From the NCBI GenBank assembly GCA_036505015.1, contig DASXUC010000088.1, positions 9,291 to 73,290 on the forward strand: 64,000 nt of DNA, read 5' to 3'. Shown here in pieces: positions 32,546 through 41,593 of this stretch; position 1 is the stretch's first letter; each line of letters opens with the position of its first letter. The notes under the pieces are model-generated. The model was not told where the DNA came from, made no database searches, and worked only from the letters and a program-made list of their open reading frames with translations. The position numbers were made by a program, and so were the translations under genes. The stretch comes from DASXUC01 sp036505015 (GTDB lineage Bacteria; Sysuimicrobiota; Sysuimicrobiia; Sysuimicrobiales; Kaftiobacteriaceae).

Positions 32546-35500
32546 TAGTGAGGTAGTTAGGGGGCCACGTCAACTCCACGGCCGTCCCGCCCGGTCCGGA
32601 GTGCGTGCGGACCGTGTGGGCGAATCCCTGCATGATGCGCGTGCCCCGTCCGCGTCCCTGCTGCTGTGAGGTGCGCCACTGCCCGCGATCCACGACTTCC
32701 ACGGTCAGCCCCCCATCGATCGATCGGGCCCGCACCATCAGCGCGGCGGGTGTGCCGCGATACGCGTGCTCCACGGCGTTCAGTGCGGCTTCTCCCACCG
32801 CGATCACCATAGCCTCCGCTTGCTCGGCGCCCAGAGCGAGCCGCCGGCCATACTCGCGCATGACCCGCCGCACCCGGGGCAGGCTGTCCGGGATCGCCGG
32901 GAGGGCAAACTCCAGCGGCGCCCCATCGCCGTCTACATCGAGGATCATGATGGCGATGTCGTCCTCGTGCCGCTGCCCCATCAGCACGCGATCGGCGATC
33001 ATGCGCACGGCTTCCGCGGGCGCCGCCGCCCGGGCGGCCCGCGCCGCATCGAGCAGACGCTGTTCGCCAGCTGCGATGTCGCGCCTCGCTTCGATCAATC
33101 CGTCTGTGTAGGCAATCAGCCGCGTCCCCGGTGGCAGGAGGACGGTGCCCGCCCCGTACTTGGTGGTGCCCGCAAACCCGACCGGTGGGCCTGCGGACGC
33201 AATATGCTGGGTGTCGCCATCCGGCAGGGCCAGCAGCACCGGCGGATGGCCGGCGCCGGCATATGCCAGGCGGCGTGTGAAGGGATCGAAGACGGCTACC
33301 CACAGCGTCAGCTGCTCCGTTTCGGGGAACCCCGCCAGGAACTGATTCACCGTGTTGAGGATTTCGGCGGGAGCGCGTCCCTCCACGGCGTAGGCGCGGA
33401 CGAGGTGGCGGACCTGACCCATCGCCGCTGCCGCGGCCACGCCGTGGCCGGCCACGTCACCCATGCTGAGCAGCAGCGTGTCGGCGGGCAACAGCACCGC
33501 GTCATACCAGTCGCCGCCGATGCCGGCATCGGGATCGGCGGGAAGATACAGAGCCCGCAGAGCCGCGAACGGTGGTTGGGGAAGCTCCGCGGGCAGCAGC
33601 GCTCGCTGCAGCGTTTCGGAGAGTTCGCCCGCGCGGCGTTGCACTTCTTCGAACAGCTGGTAGCGCGATACCGTGAGCGCCAGGTGATCGGCGACCGGCT
33701 GCGCCAGCCGGGCGTGTTCCGCCGTGTAGAATCCTGGCGTGGTGTGGTCGAAGTTCAGCGTGCCGATGGTGCGCCCGGCGATCGTCATTGGCAGCACCAC
33801 GTAGGACCGAACCCCCGCGCTGCCGAGCACGTCGTCTTCGGCGAACTCCTGGAGCTGTGCCGCGTCGACGCGAACAAATGGGCGGCTGTGGTCGATCACC
33901 CATCCCCGCACGGTGCCCTGCTTGGGACCCTCCAGACTGCGGGCCGGCACGCCCAGGGCCGGACCCTTGACATAGGGCGTCGTCAGCCGGTCGGCGTCCG
34001 GCACGTAGAGCGACACCGTCAGCCGCACGAACGGCACGAGCGTCTGCAGAATGTCGCCGAACTCGTCGAACACGTCCCCGAGATCTAACGCCGACGAGGC
34101 GACACTGACCAGTCGGTTCAGCGCATCGATCCGCCGCACCGCCTGTTCGGCATCACCCCGCGCTTCACGCTCGGCTGCATAGAGGCGGGCGTTCTCGATC
34201 GCGGCGGCCGCCCGCCGCGCCAGTTCTTCGGCCAGTGGCAGATCAGCGATCGAGTACGATCTGCCTGAGTGGCCGGCGACGAAGGAGATCGCGCCCAGGA
34301 TATGCCCGCCCACCCGCAGCGGAACGACCAGATGCGAAGTAATGCCGAGCTCCTCGAGCAGCTGGAGGTGGGCGGCATCGACCGCCCGCGAGGCCAGCTC
34401 TGATGTACTGATCCTCGGCATCAGCTCGGCCTGCCCGCTGTGCAGGACCTTGTAGATGGAATGATTATGGCCGGGGGGATAGCTGCGCCGGAGTTCTCGA
34501 ATCGTCAGTTCCTTCTCGGGTTGAGCATGCGCCGCGGCCACCTGCTGCAGCGTGCCGTCGGGCGAGAGCAGATCGACGATACACCAATCGGCCAGCATCG
34601 GCACCGCCAGGCGGGCGATGTTGGCCAGGGTCGTCTCATAGTCGAGCGAGTCGGCCAGGACCCGGCCCGCCTCGGCGAGCAGGGCCAGCCGCCGCTGGGC
34701 GTCCTCCGCGTCGGCGAGGGCCCGCACTTCTGCCGCGTAGCGCTGCGCCAGCTGGATGGGGCCGCTGAGCACGGTCGCGACACGCTCGAGCAGCCGCTGG
34801 TCTTCCGGTCCGAAGGCCTCCGGCTCGGTGGAATCGACCTCCATCAACCCGAACGCGCGCCCTTGCCAGATCAACGGCACGGCTAGGTACGACCGCAGCG
34901 GCGTGGTCGGCCGGAGCCCTTCGGCGACGACGTCGGCGGAGAGGAACGGTTTGCTCTCCTCGACCACCCGCCAGGACCGGGCGGGGCCGCGCGGCACCCG
35001 CTGGCCCAGCGCGCGGTCCGCAAATGCTCCGCTGGCCGCCCGGATGACCAGGTCATCGCCTTCCACGAGGGCGATCGCTCCGCCGGTGAATCGCAGGATC
35101 CGGCGAAGATAGTCGAAGGCCGTCGACAGGATCCGGTTGAGGTCAGATTCTCCGGACGCCGCGGCGGCAATCGTGTTGAGCAGTTCGGATTCGATCAGCG
35201 CCCGGTCGAGCATTTCCGTCAGCGTGCCCATCCGGCGCTGGGCACCCTCGGCTTCGGCGCGCGCGCGCCGTTCCGCATCGAACAGCCGGGCGTTCTCCAC
35301 CGCCACGGCGGCGCGGCTGCCCAGTTCGCGTGCCACTTCCAAGTCCCCGCGTGTGTATCGCCGCCGCGGGACCAGCGCGGCCAGCGTCAATGCCCCGACC
35401 GGCTGCTCCCCCGCCATGATCGGCACTACCAGCATCGAGCGCAGCGGCATGGCGCGCAGCAGCTCCAGGTGCTGCGCGCTGCGGGCAAGTCGCCGCAGTT

Positions 35501-35861
35501 CCGCTTCCCCCACGCTGGCGAACAAGGTCGGAACTCCGGTCATGACCGCTTGCTCGATCGGGCTGCCCGGGTGAGACCCGATAGGGGCGTCTGGAAGCTG
35601 CTGCAGGATCGCGGCCTGCTGCGCGTCCGGATGCGTCACTTCCAGCCGGCGCACCGTTCCATCCTCGTCCCGCAGGTCCACCATGCACCAGTCTGCGAGC
35701 AGGGGGACGACCAACTGGGTCAGCGCGCGGAGCGTTTCTTCAATAGTCAGCGACGCCGCAAAGAGAGTGCCGGCGTTGACCAGCAGAGCCAGGCCCGTCG
35801 CCGCGGGTGTGGGAGGACGCAGGGGACGCGTGCGCCGGGGACGGTTAGCTTTGGGGGGCAC
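32532..35861 (-). CDS. Multi-GAF SpoIIE-type phosphatase with C-terminal HATPase
   Basis: 1109 residues, GTG start. Four GAF-like sensor domains lie at about residues 30-195, 220-370, 390-550 and 575-735, the first and third sharing the phrase VPMLADWCIVDL-like. A PP2C/SpoIIE phosphatase follows at about 750-965 with metal residues in GGDWYD, GDVAGHG, YTDGLIEA and HEDDIA. The last 110 residues form an RsbW-type ATPase with an intact N-box (VGEAALNAVEHAY) and a G-box remnant (VVDRGQW). It should dephosphorylate the STAS antagonist encoded just upstream and switch on the sigma factor in response to GAF ligands. Overlaps the STAS gene by 17 nt. Confidence 0.88.
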   Translation of the reverse strand: MPPKANRPRRTRPLRPPTPAATGLALLVNAGTLFAASLTIEETLRALTQLVVPLLADWCMVDLRDEDGTVRRLEVTHPDAQQAAILQQLPDAPIGSHPGSPIEQAVMTGVPTLFASVGEAELRRLARSAQHLELLRAMPLRSMLVVPIMAGEQPVGALTLAALVPRRRYTRGDLEVARELGSRAAVAVENARLFDAERRARAEAEGAQRRMGTLTEMLDRALIESELLNTIAAAASGESDLNRILSTAFDYLRRILRFTGGAIALVEGDDLVIRAASGAFADRALGQRVPRGPARSWRVVEESKPFLSADVVAEGLRPTTPLRSYLAVPLIWQGRAFGLMEVDSTEPEAFGPEDQRLLERVATVLSGPIQLAQRYAAEVRALADAEDAQRRLALLAEAGRVLADSLDYETTLANIARLAVPMLADWCIVDLLSPDGTLQQVAAAHAQPEKELTIRELRRSYPPGHNHSIYKVLHSGQAELMPRISTSELASRAVDAAHLQLLEELGITSHLVVPLRVGGHILGAISFVAGHSGRSYSIADLPLAEELARRAAAAIENARLYAAEREARGDAEQAVRRIDALNRLVSVASSALDLGDVFDEFGDILQTLVPFVRLTVSLYVPDADRLTTPYVKGPALGVPARSLEGPKQGTVRGWVIDHSRPFVRVDAAQLQEFAEDDVLGSAGVRSYVVLPMTIAGRTIGTLNFDHTTPGFYTAEHARLAQPVADHLALTVSRYQLFEEVQRRAGELSETLQRALLPAELPQPPFAALRALYLPADPDAGIGGDWYDAVLLPADTLLLSMGDVAGHGVAAAAAMGQVRHLVRAYAVEGRAPAEILNTVNQFLAGFPETEQLTLWVAVFDPFTRRLAYAGAGHPPVLLALPDGDTQHIASAGPPVGFAGTTKYGAGTVLLPPGTRLIAYTDGLIEARRDIAAGEQRLLDAARAARAAAPAEAVRMIADRVLMGQRHEDDIAIMILDVDGDGAPLEFALPAIPDSLPRVRRVMREYGRRLALGAEQAEAMVIAVGEAALNAVEHAYRGTPAALMVRARSIDGGLTVEVVDRGQWRTSQQQGRGRGTRIMQGFAHTVRTHSGPGGTAVELTWPPNYLTTVDR

Positions 35862-36213
35862 TCTTGGCCCAGGACTGAGCCGCGCGGACGGCGTCCGCTT
35901 CGGTGCGGAAGATCGGGAACACCTCGTGCAATCCGGTGATCGTGAAGATTTTCTCGATCTGGGGCTGGGTATAGATCAATCCGACGTTGCCGCCCGATGC
36001 GCGTGACTGTTTCAGCGCCGCCGTGAGGACGGAGAGGGCCGTGCTGTCCAGGTATGTGGTCTTGAGCAGGTTGACGACGAACCGGGCGTGTCCTTCCCCC
36101 AGCAGGTCGGCCATCGCCGACTTCAGCTTCGGCGAGGTGTAGATGTCGAGTTCGCCGGACACATCGAGCACCGGAACCCCATCGACGATGCGCGTGTGCA
36201 GTTGAACTTCCAC
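35845..36213 (-). CDS. STAS-domain anti-sigma factor antagonist
   Basis: 122 residues, GTG start. SpoIIAA/RsbV fold (VPVLDVSGELDIYTSPKLKSAM) with the phosphorylatable serine expected in YLDSTALSVL. When dephosphorylated it should bind the RsbW-like protein and free the sigma factor. Its 3' end overlaps the phosphatase gene, so substrate and phosphatase are made together. Confidence 0.9.
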   Translation of the reverse strand: MEVQLHTRIVDGVPVLDVSGELDIYTSPKLKSAMADLLGEGHARFVVNLLKTTYLDSTALSVLTAALKQSRASGGNVGLIYTQPQIEKIFTITGLHEVFPIFRTEADAVRAAQSWAKSAPQS

Positions 36214-36375
36214 GGGTCGGTCCTCCGCAGGGACGAGCCGTTCCCTACCTTCGTGCTTATGCGTTCACCGATCTGCCGCCGTACTCCTGCCCTGCGGTCT
36301 CGTTTGACGGCCCGCCCATCAGGATAAAACGATGGTTGACATTGGTTGGTTGATCTTCCTGAGAGGAGGAACCCG

Positions 36376-36696
36376 ATGCATAGGTTACACACCGCCATGG
36401 TACTCTGCCTGACCCTGTTGATTCTGGCTGTGACCACCGGGATCATGTTCGCCCAGACGGAACCCCCGCCGCCCGGACCGCCGGGACCTCCGGGACCGCC
36501 CGGACCTCCGAGTGCGCCCGGCGCGCCCGGTGCGCCCGGCGCGCCCGGTGCGCCCGGTGCCCCCGGCCAGCCGGGACCGATGATCTTCGGCATGGATCAG
36601 ACGACCGCTATTGTGATCGGCGTGATCCTGGTGCTGGTGATCATTGTGGCAATCGTGGCCATTTCCCGGGGCGGCAGCGAAAAACGTACTGCATGA
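36376..36696 (+). CDS. Short collagen-like membrane protein
   Basis: 106 residues from ATG 36376, 5 nt after GAGAGGAGGA. A signal peptide ends near FAQ. Then come about twelve Gly-X-Y triplets: four GPP, one SAP break, five GAP, GQP and GPM. One C-terminal transmembrane helix (AIVIGVILVLVIIVAIVAI) and a basic tail follow. The triplets could form a short collagen triple helix outside the membrane. Function unknown. Divergent from the STAS gene. Confidence 0.75.
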   Translation: MHRLHTAMVLCLTLLILAVTTGIMFAQTEPPPPGPPGPPGPPGPPSAPGAPGAPGAPGAPGAPGQPGPMIFGMDQTTAIVIGVILVLVIIVAIVAISRGGSEKRTA

Positions 36697-36703
36697 TGTC
36701 ATG

Positions 36704-36738
36704 AGGCCGGGCCTCCGCGCGGCCCGGCCTTCTCTTTC
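36704..36738 (+). terminator. Intrinsic terminator after the collagen-like gene
   Basis: AGGCCGGGCC (36704-36713) pairs perfectly with GGCCCGGCCT (36721-36730), loop TCCGCGC, followed by TCTCTTTC. Confidence 0.8.
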
Positions 36739-36833
36739 CCCCACCACCATCGCAGTCGAAGGCGCCCCATCTGAGCCAGCGCGCGTGTCCGTGCCACAGG
36801 CTTATACTGGGTCCGGGAGGGCGGGGGCATCAT

Positions 36834-37367
36834 GTGCAGGCGTCTCGCGGCGAACAGATCGTGCTGCTGCTCGGCGTCGCCGCCCTGGTGGTCGGCGGGG
36901 CGGTGCTGCTCGGCGTGCGCCGGTCCCATCCGCCGGTCCGGATTATTGACCCGCCGGCGGCGGCGGAGATCGTCGTCCAGGTCGATGGGGCGGTGGTGCA
37001 ACCGGGGCTCTACCGTCTGCCCGCTGGGGCCCGCGTTGCCGACGCGCTGAGGGCAGCCGGTGGTCCGCTGCCAAACGCCGACCTCGAGTCGCTGAATGCC
37101 GCCAGGCTCATCCATGATGGAGAGCGGGTGCAGATCCCCCCGCGCGGGGCGGTGTCAACCGCCGGCGCAGCATCCACCGTCAATGTCAATGCCGCGACGC
37201 CAGCCCAATTGGAGGCCCTGCCGGGAATCGGGCCGGTCCTGGCCCGCCGCATCCTGGAGTACCGCTCCCGGCATGGACCGTTCCGGCGTTTGGAAGACCT
37301 CCTGCAGGTGCAGGGGATCGGGCCGGCCCTGCTGCGGCGGCTCCGCGGGTCGGTCCGGTTTGATTGA
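36834..37367 (+). CDS. comEA: ComEA-like helix-hairpin-helix DNA-binding protein
   Basis: 177 residues, GTG start. An N-terminal membrane anchor (residues 8-27) is followed by an SLBB domain (VVQVDGAVVQPGLYRLPAGARV) and a double helix-hairpin-helix domain (VNVNAATPAQLEALPGIGPVLA, GPFRRLEDLLQVQGIGPALL). Binds incoming DNA outside the membrane in competent cells. comEC is not in the window, so competence is only suggested. Confidence 0.88.
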   Translation: MQASRGEQIVLLLGVAALVVGGAVLLGVRRSHPPVRIIDPPAAAEIVVQVDGAVVQPGLYRLPAGARVADALRAAGGPLPNADLESLNAARLIHDGERVQIPPRGAVSTAGAASTVNVNAATPAQLEALPGIGPVLARRILEYRSRHGPFRRLEDLLQVQGIGPALLRRLRGSVRFD

Positions 37368-37444
37368 GCACCCCACTGCTACGGAACCGTCCGGCCTTCC
37401 CTCGCGTACGTACAGACGAGGGGGTTCGGGCGTGGAGGCCCCAG

Positions 37445-38038
37445 GTGGCACGATCGCACTCCACGCCGCTGCCTGAGCTGACTCAGGACGAACTCGCGGC
37501 GTTCGACGATCTCGTCGAGCGGCACGGCCGGCATGTGTACAACATCGCCTACCGGCTGAGCGGACGGGACGCCGACGCCAAGGACCTGGCGCAGGAAGCA
37601 TTCATCCGTGTATTCCGGGCCTTCCGGCGCATCGATCCCGATGCGCATCTGGAGAGCTGGCTGTACCGGATCGTCCAGAACCTGTACATTGACTCGCTGC
37701 GCCGGCGGCCGAAGGCGCGGATCGAGTCGCTGGACGTGCCGGTCACAACGGCCAAGGGCGATGAGCTGGCGCGGGAAGTAACCGACCCGCTGCCCGGACC
37801 CGAAGCGACCGTGCTGGATGCCCAGCTAGACGCGGACGTGCAGCGGGCGCTGATGGGTCTGGGTCCGGATCTGCGGATGGTGGTCGTGCTCAGTGATGTG
37901 GAAGGCTACGCATATGAAGAGATCGGGGCAATGCTGAAGATCCCGGTCGGGACGGTGAAATCCCGGCTGCACCGGGCGCGCAGGACCCTGCAGCGGCAGC
38001 TGTCGGACGTGATGGCCCGACGGCGAGGAGGCATGTAA
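37445..38038 (+). CDS. ECF-type RNA polymerase sigma factor
   Basis: 197 residues from GTG 37445, 8 nt after GGAGG; the longer TTG frame at 37364 has no ribosome site. Region 2 includes DAKDLAQEAFIRVFRAF and the LESWLYRIVQNLYID helix; region 4 carries EGYAYEEIGAMLKIPVGTV. RpoE/SigW-like. A zinc-finger anti-sigma gene follows after 3 bases, and a RseB-like gene after that. Confidence 0.9.
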   Translation: MARSHSTPLPELTQDELAAFDDLVERHGRHVYNIAYRLSGRDADAKDLAQEAFIRVFRAFRRIDPDAHLESWLYRIVQNLYIDSLRRRPKARIESLDVPVTTAKGDELAREVTDPLPGPEATVLDAQLDADVQRALMGLGPDLRMVVVLSDVEGYAYEEIGAMLKIPVGTVKSRLHRARRTLQRQLSDVMARRRGGM

Positions 38039-38041
38039 CGG

Positions 38042-38551
38042 ATGACCCACGCACGCGCCGAGCGCATGCTCTCGGCGCTGCTCGATAACGAGCTCACCGC
38101 CGACGACAGCGCAGCCGTCCGCGCCCATCTCGCGCAGTGCGAGGAGTGCCGCGCGACGCTCCAACAGCTGACCGCGGTCAAACAGCTATTGAGCGCCCTC
38201 CCCGAACACGAACCTCCGGCGGGCTACTGGGAGGTCCTGCGCGCCGCCGCGGTCGCCACGGCACCTGCACGCGCCAATCCGCTGGACGTCTTCCGCGCGG
38301 CGTTTCGCCGGCCCGCGGTGGCGCTGGCGGCGATGGCCGCCGTGATCCTGCTGGTCCTCCTGCCGCTGGTGAAGGGCCGCGTGGACCGGTTGCGCGCGGC
38401 GGAGATTGGGGTCGACGTGTACGTGCACGAATATGCGGTGGCATCGTCGTACGACCCGTTTGCGGACCGTGCCTACTTAGGATTGCTGATTGGTGACGCC
38501 GGGCGGGCGCTGATCGGCGACCCGCGGGCGCAGCCCGGAGACGAGCGGTGA
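38042..38551 (+). CDS. Membrane zinc-finger anti-sigma factor
   Basis: 169 residues. The N-terminal zf-HC2 module has HLAQCEEC (HxxxCxxC) preceded by LSALLDNELTADD. One transmembrane helix lies at about residues 95-115 and an extracytoplasmic tail follows. It should hold the preceding ECF sigma factor at the membrane. Overlaps the next gene by 4 nt. Confidence 0.87.
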   Translation: MTHARAERMLSALLDNELTADDSAAVRAHLAQCEECRATLQQLTAVKQLLSALPEHEPPAGYWEVLRAAAVATAPARANPLDVFRAAFRRPAVALAAMAAVILLVLLPLVKGRVDRLRAAEIGVDVYVHEYAVASSYDPFADRAYLGLLIGDAGRALIGDPRAQPGDER

Positions 38552-39573
38552 TGGCCCGCGCCGCGGCCGGCGCCGCGGCCCTGCTACTCGTCTGTGCGGC
38601 GGCCGCCGGACCCGCGTGGCCGCAGGCCGTCGTGCCCCCGGTGGCGGCGGTGATCCAGACCGTCCTGGACGCGCCGTCATTGATTGACTATGAAGGCACG
38701 AAGGTGATGTCTGCGGTGCGGGGCGATCGCGCGCAGACGATCACGGTGCTGGAGTCGTACAAGCGGCCGGGCAAGCTGCGTCTGGAGTTTCTTTCTCCGG
38801 AATCGGTCGGCTCGCGCCTGATTATCGACGACGGGGCCACCGCCTGGCAGTATGAGCCGACGCTGCACGTCGTCGTCCAGGGACCCTCGTTCGTCGGCAG
38901 CCGCCGCGGCGACGAGCTCCGCGCGGTTCTGGAACGCTACACCCCACGGGTGCTCGGTACCGAGGAGGTGATCGGACGGGAGACGGTCGTGCTCTCTCTG
39001 CGGTCCCGCGCCGGGGGCACGGAGCGCCGGCTGTGGGTGGACCGCACCGCCGGGGTCGTGCTGCGCACCGAGGAGCGCACCGCCGCCGGGGACCTCGCGT
39101 TCTCGTCGTTTTTCACACGCATCAGCTACAGTGTAAATCTGCCCTCGGCCTTGTTCCGGTTTCAGTCCCCCGCCGGCGCGCGCGTGTTCTCGTTCTATCT
39201 CTCCGGCGATCCGGTATCGGATCCGGCCGCCCTGGCCGCCCAAGCCGGTTTTGCGGTCATTGCCCCACCGACCCTGCCGGGCGGCTATCGCTTCCTGCAC
39301 GGGGCGTCGACAACGTACGGAGCGTTTTCGGCGGCGACGGTGACCTATGGTGACGGACTCAGCATGCTGTCGGTCTTCCAGACCCCGTCGCGACGGATGG
39401 CGTTTCCACAGGCCGGAGCCATCGTCACCCTGCCTGCGGGCCGCAGCGGCCGCCTGCTGGATCTCGGATACTTCCGGATTCTGATGTGGGAATCCGGCGG
39501 CCTGCGCCTGGCGGCCGTCGGTGTGCTGACCCCCGCCCAGCTGATCGCCCTCGCGAGCGATCTCACGCACTGA
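38548..39573 (+). CDS. RseB/MucB-like periplasmic sigma regulator
   Basis: 341 residues, GTG 38548 overlapping the anti-sigma stop. After a signal peptide (ending PAWPQA) comes a LolA-like lipid-binding fold (about residues 35-210: YEGTKVMSAV, LRLEFLSPESVGSRLIID, RRLWVDRTAGVVLRTEE) and a smaller C-terminal domain (about 215-340). This is the MucB/RseB arrangement, which protects the anti-sigma factor until an envelope signal binds. The sigma, anti-sigma and RseB genes form a complete envelope-stress unit. Confidence 0.8.
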   Translation: MMARAAAGAAALLLVCAAAAGPAWPQAVVPPVAAVIQTVLDAPSLIDYEGTKVMSAVRGDRAQTITVLESYKRPGKLRLEFLSPESVGSRLIIDDGATAWQYEPTLHVVVQGPSFVGSRRGDELRAVLERYTPRVLGTEEVIGRETVVLSLRSRAGGTERRLWVDRTAGVVLRTEERTAAGDLAFSSFFTRISYSVNLPSALFRFQSPAGARVFSFYLSGDPVSDPAALAAQAGFAVIAPPTLPGGYRFLHGASTTYGAFSAATVTYGDGLSMLSVFQTPSRRMAFPQAGAIVTLPAGRSGRLLDLGYFRILMWESGGLRLAAVGVLTPAQLIALASDLTH

Positions 39574-39639
39574 CCGCACCGCAGGGTTCATTCGCGCCCT
39601 TCCAGAAGTTCGCAGCGTGCGTTCCCGTGGGCCAGGTCC

Positions 39640-40671
39640 GTGCGCCTTCGATACCGTTCCTCCGTCTCGCTGACCGCGGTCCTGACGATGGTCACCCTGG
39701 CCGCGATCCCGCAACGCGTCCTGCAGCTCCATCGCGATGCCGTCGTCGTCGATCTCCACAGTGACACGCTGCTGGTCGTCGGGGGCGGTGCGCGCGACGT
39801 CGGTACACGGTCGACGGTCGGCCACATCGACCTGCCCCGCCTGCGTGAAGGGGGAGTGGACGTGCAGGTGTTTGCCGCCTTCGTCCATCCGCGTGAGGCA
39901 TCTCGCGGTTTCGCGCGGGCCCTCGAACTGATCGACGCGTTTGACCGCATGGTCACCGCGCATCGCGGTATGGTCGGCCGGGCCACGACCGTACAGCAGA
40001 TCGAATCCACCGTGCGGGCCGGGCGCATCGCCGGCGTGCTCTCCATCGAAAACGGGGACGCGCTGGGCGGCCAGGTGGATAACCTCGCCGTGCTGTACCG
40101 GCGGGGCGTGCGGGTGATGGGGTTGACCTGGAATGCCAGCAACGCGCTGGCCGACGGGGCCCTGGACCATCGCCATGGCGGACTGACGCCGTTGGGCAAG
40201 GCGGTCGTCACCCGCATGCAAACGTTGGGCATCGTTATCGACGTGTCGCATCTCTCGGAGCAGAGTTTCTGGGATGTGCTGGCGGCGTCCACCGGACCCG
40301 TGATGGCGACACACTCCGATGCCGCCGCGATCGTGCCGCACCCCCGCAACCTCACCGATGCCCAGCTGCGGGCGCTGGCGGCGCGGGGAGGGGTGGTGGG
40401 GGTCAATTTCTATCCGGCCCACTCCGGCGGGGCGTCGATCGAGCACATTCTGCGCCAGATCGACTACATGGTGAAGATCATGGGCGTGGATCACGTCGCT
40501 CTGGGATCCGATTTCGACGGGTTCACGCAGTCCGTGCGCGGTCTGGAAGATGCCGCGAAGATGCCGACGCTGACCGCGGGCCTCGCGGCCCGCGGCTACA
40601 CGCCTGACCAGATCAAGAAAATTCTTGGCGGTAACGCGCTGCGCGTGTTCAAGCAGGTCTGGGGTCGGTAA
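39640..40671 (+). CDS. Membrane dipeptidase (M19 family)
   Basis: 343 residues, GTG start. Renal-dipeptidase fold with zinc ligands in DLHSDT, the bridging Glu in SIENGDAL, then DVSHLSEQSFW, MATHSDAAA and the C-terminal GSDFDGF. The hydrophobic N-terminus (VSLTAVLTMVTLAAI) may be a signal anchor. Hydrolyses dipeptides, including D-amino acid-containing ones; substrate not determinable. Confidence 0.88.
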   Translation: MRLRYRSSVSLTAVLTMVTLAAIPQRVLQLHRDAVVVDLHSDTLLVVGGGARDVGTRSTVGHIDLPRLREGGVDVQVFAAFVHPREASRGFARALELIDAFDRMVTAHRGMVGRATTVQQIESTVRAGRIAGVLSIENGDALGGQVDNLAVLYRRGVRVMGLTWNASNALADGALDHRHGGLTPLGKAVVTRMQTLGIVIDVSHLSEQSFWDVLAASTGPVMATHSDAAAIVPHPRNLTDAQLRALAARGGVVGVNFYPAHSGGASIEHILRQIDYMVKIMGVDHVALGSDFDGFTQSVRGLEDAAKMPTLTAGLAARGYTPDQIKKILGGNALRVFKQVWGR

Positions 40672-40732
40672 CGGTCACCAGATCCCATCGCCCCGGGCGG
40701 CTGGGGCTCGGGGGCGGCCCCTCGCTAACAGG

Positions 40733-41593
40733 CTATGCGTGTCTTCCGAGGGCAATCGCCAAAATGGCTTCGCGGATAATCGTGGCCGCCATGATGGCCG
40801 TGCGGCCCGACGGATCGAACGGCGGCGAGACTTCGACCAGATCGAGGCCGACGACGTCCAGCTGCGACAGCCGCCGCACGAAGGCGAGCAGCTCCCTGCC
40901 GCTGACGCCTTCGGGCTCAGGGTTTCCTGTTCCGGGAGCCTCCGCCGGGTCCAGGACGTCGATGTCAACCGTCACGTAGACCGGACGGGCCGCCAGCCAC
41001 TCCCAGACCGGCGGTGGGACATCCAGCCCGCGGCTGTGATAGCGCAGCGCGGCCGACGCGTACGTGAACTCTTCAGCCGTCCCGGCACGCACCCCAAGCT
41101 GAACGATGCGGTCTGCGCCGACGTGCTCGGCGATTCGCCGCATCACGGTGGCGTGGGAGAGCACGGCCCCTTCGTAGCGCTCACGCAGATCGGTGTGCGC
41201 ATCCAACTGGAGCACGGCGGGTGTGCCCTGGCGCCCGGTCGCGGCGGTGACCCCGCCGAGGCTGATCGTATGCTCGCCGCCCAGCACAATCGGGATCGGC
41301 TGACCGTGCTGCGATTGTATGGCCCCCCGGACCACCGCGACCATCTCGTCGGCGGATCGTCCGGATACGTCGAGATTACCGAGGTCCGTGAACGCGACGT
41401 CATCCAGCGCCGCCCGGAGGATCGGGCTGTAGGTTTCGATGCTCTGCGAGGCCCACCGAATCGCATCGGGGCCGTAGCGGCTTCCGCTGCGGAACGTGGA
41501 GGTCGCGTCGTAGGGGACCCCCACCAGGACAAGGGCGGGGTGCGCAGCTGATCGGCTACCCAGAAATGCCACGGATTCAGGGCTCGGGATCAA
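40733..41593 (-). CDS. speB: Agmatinase (arginase/ureohydrolase family)
   Basis: 286 residues, TTG start overlapping speE by 17 nt. Manganese ligands are in GGEHTISLG, LDAHTDLR and VDIDVLDPAEAPG. With the arginine decarboxylase in the same operon the substrate should be agmatine, giving putrescine and urea. Confidence 0.9.
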   Translation of the reverse strand: MIPSPESVAFLGSRSAAHPALVLVGVPYDATSTFRSGSRYGPDAIRWASQSIETYSPILRAALDDVAFTDLGNLDVSGRSADEMVAVVRGAIQSQHGQPIPIVLGGEHTISLGGVTAATGRQGTPAVLQLDAHTDLRERYEGAVLSHATVMRRIAEHVGADRIVQLGVRAGTAEEFTYASAALRYHSRGLDVPPPVWEWLAARPVYVTVDIDVLDPAEAPGTGNPEPEGVSGRELLAFVRRLSQLDVVGLDLVEVSPPFDPSGRTAIMAATIIREAILAIALGRHA

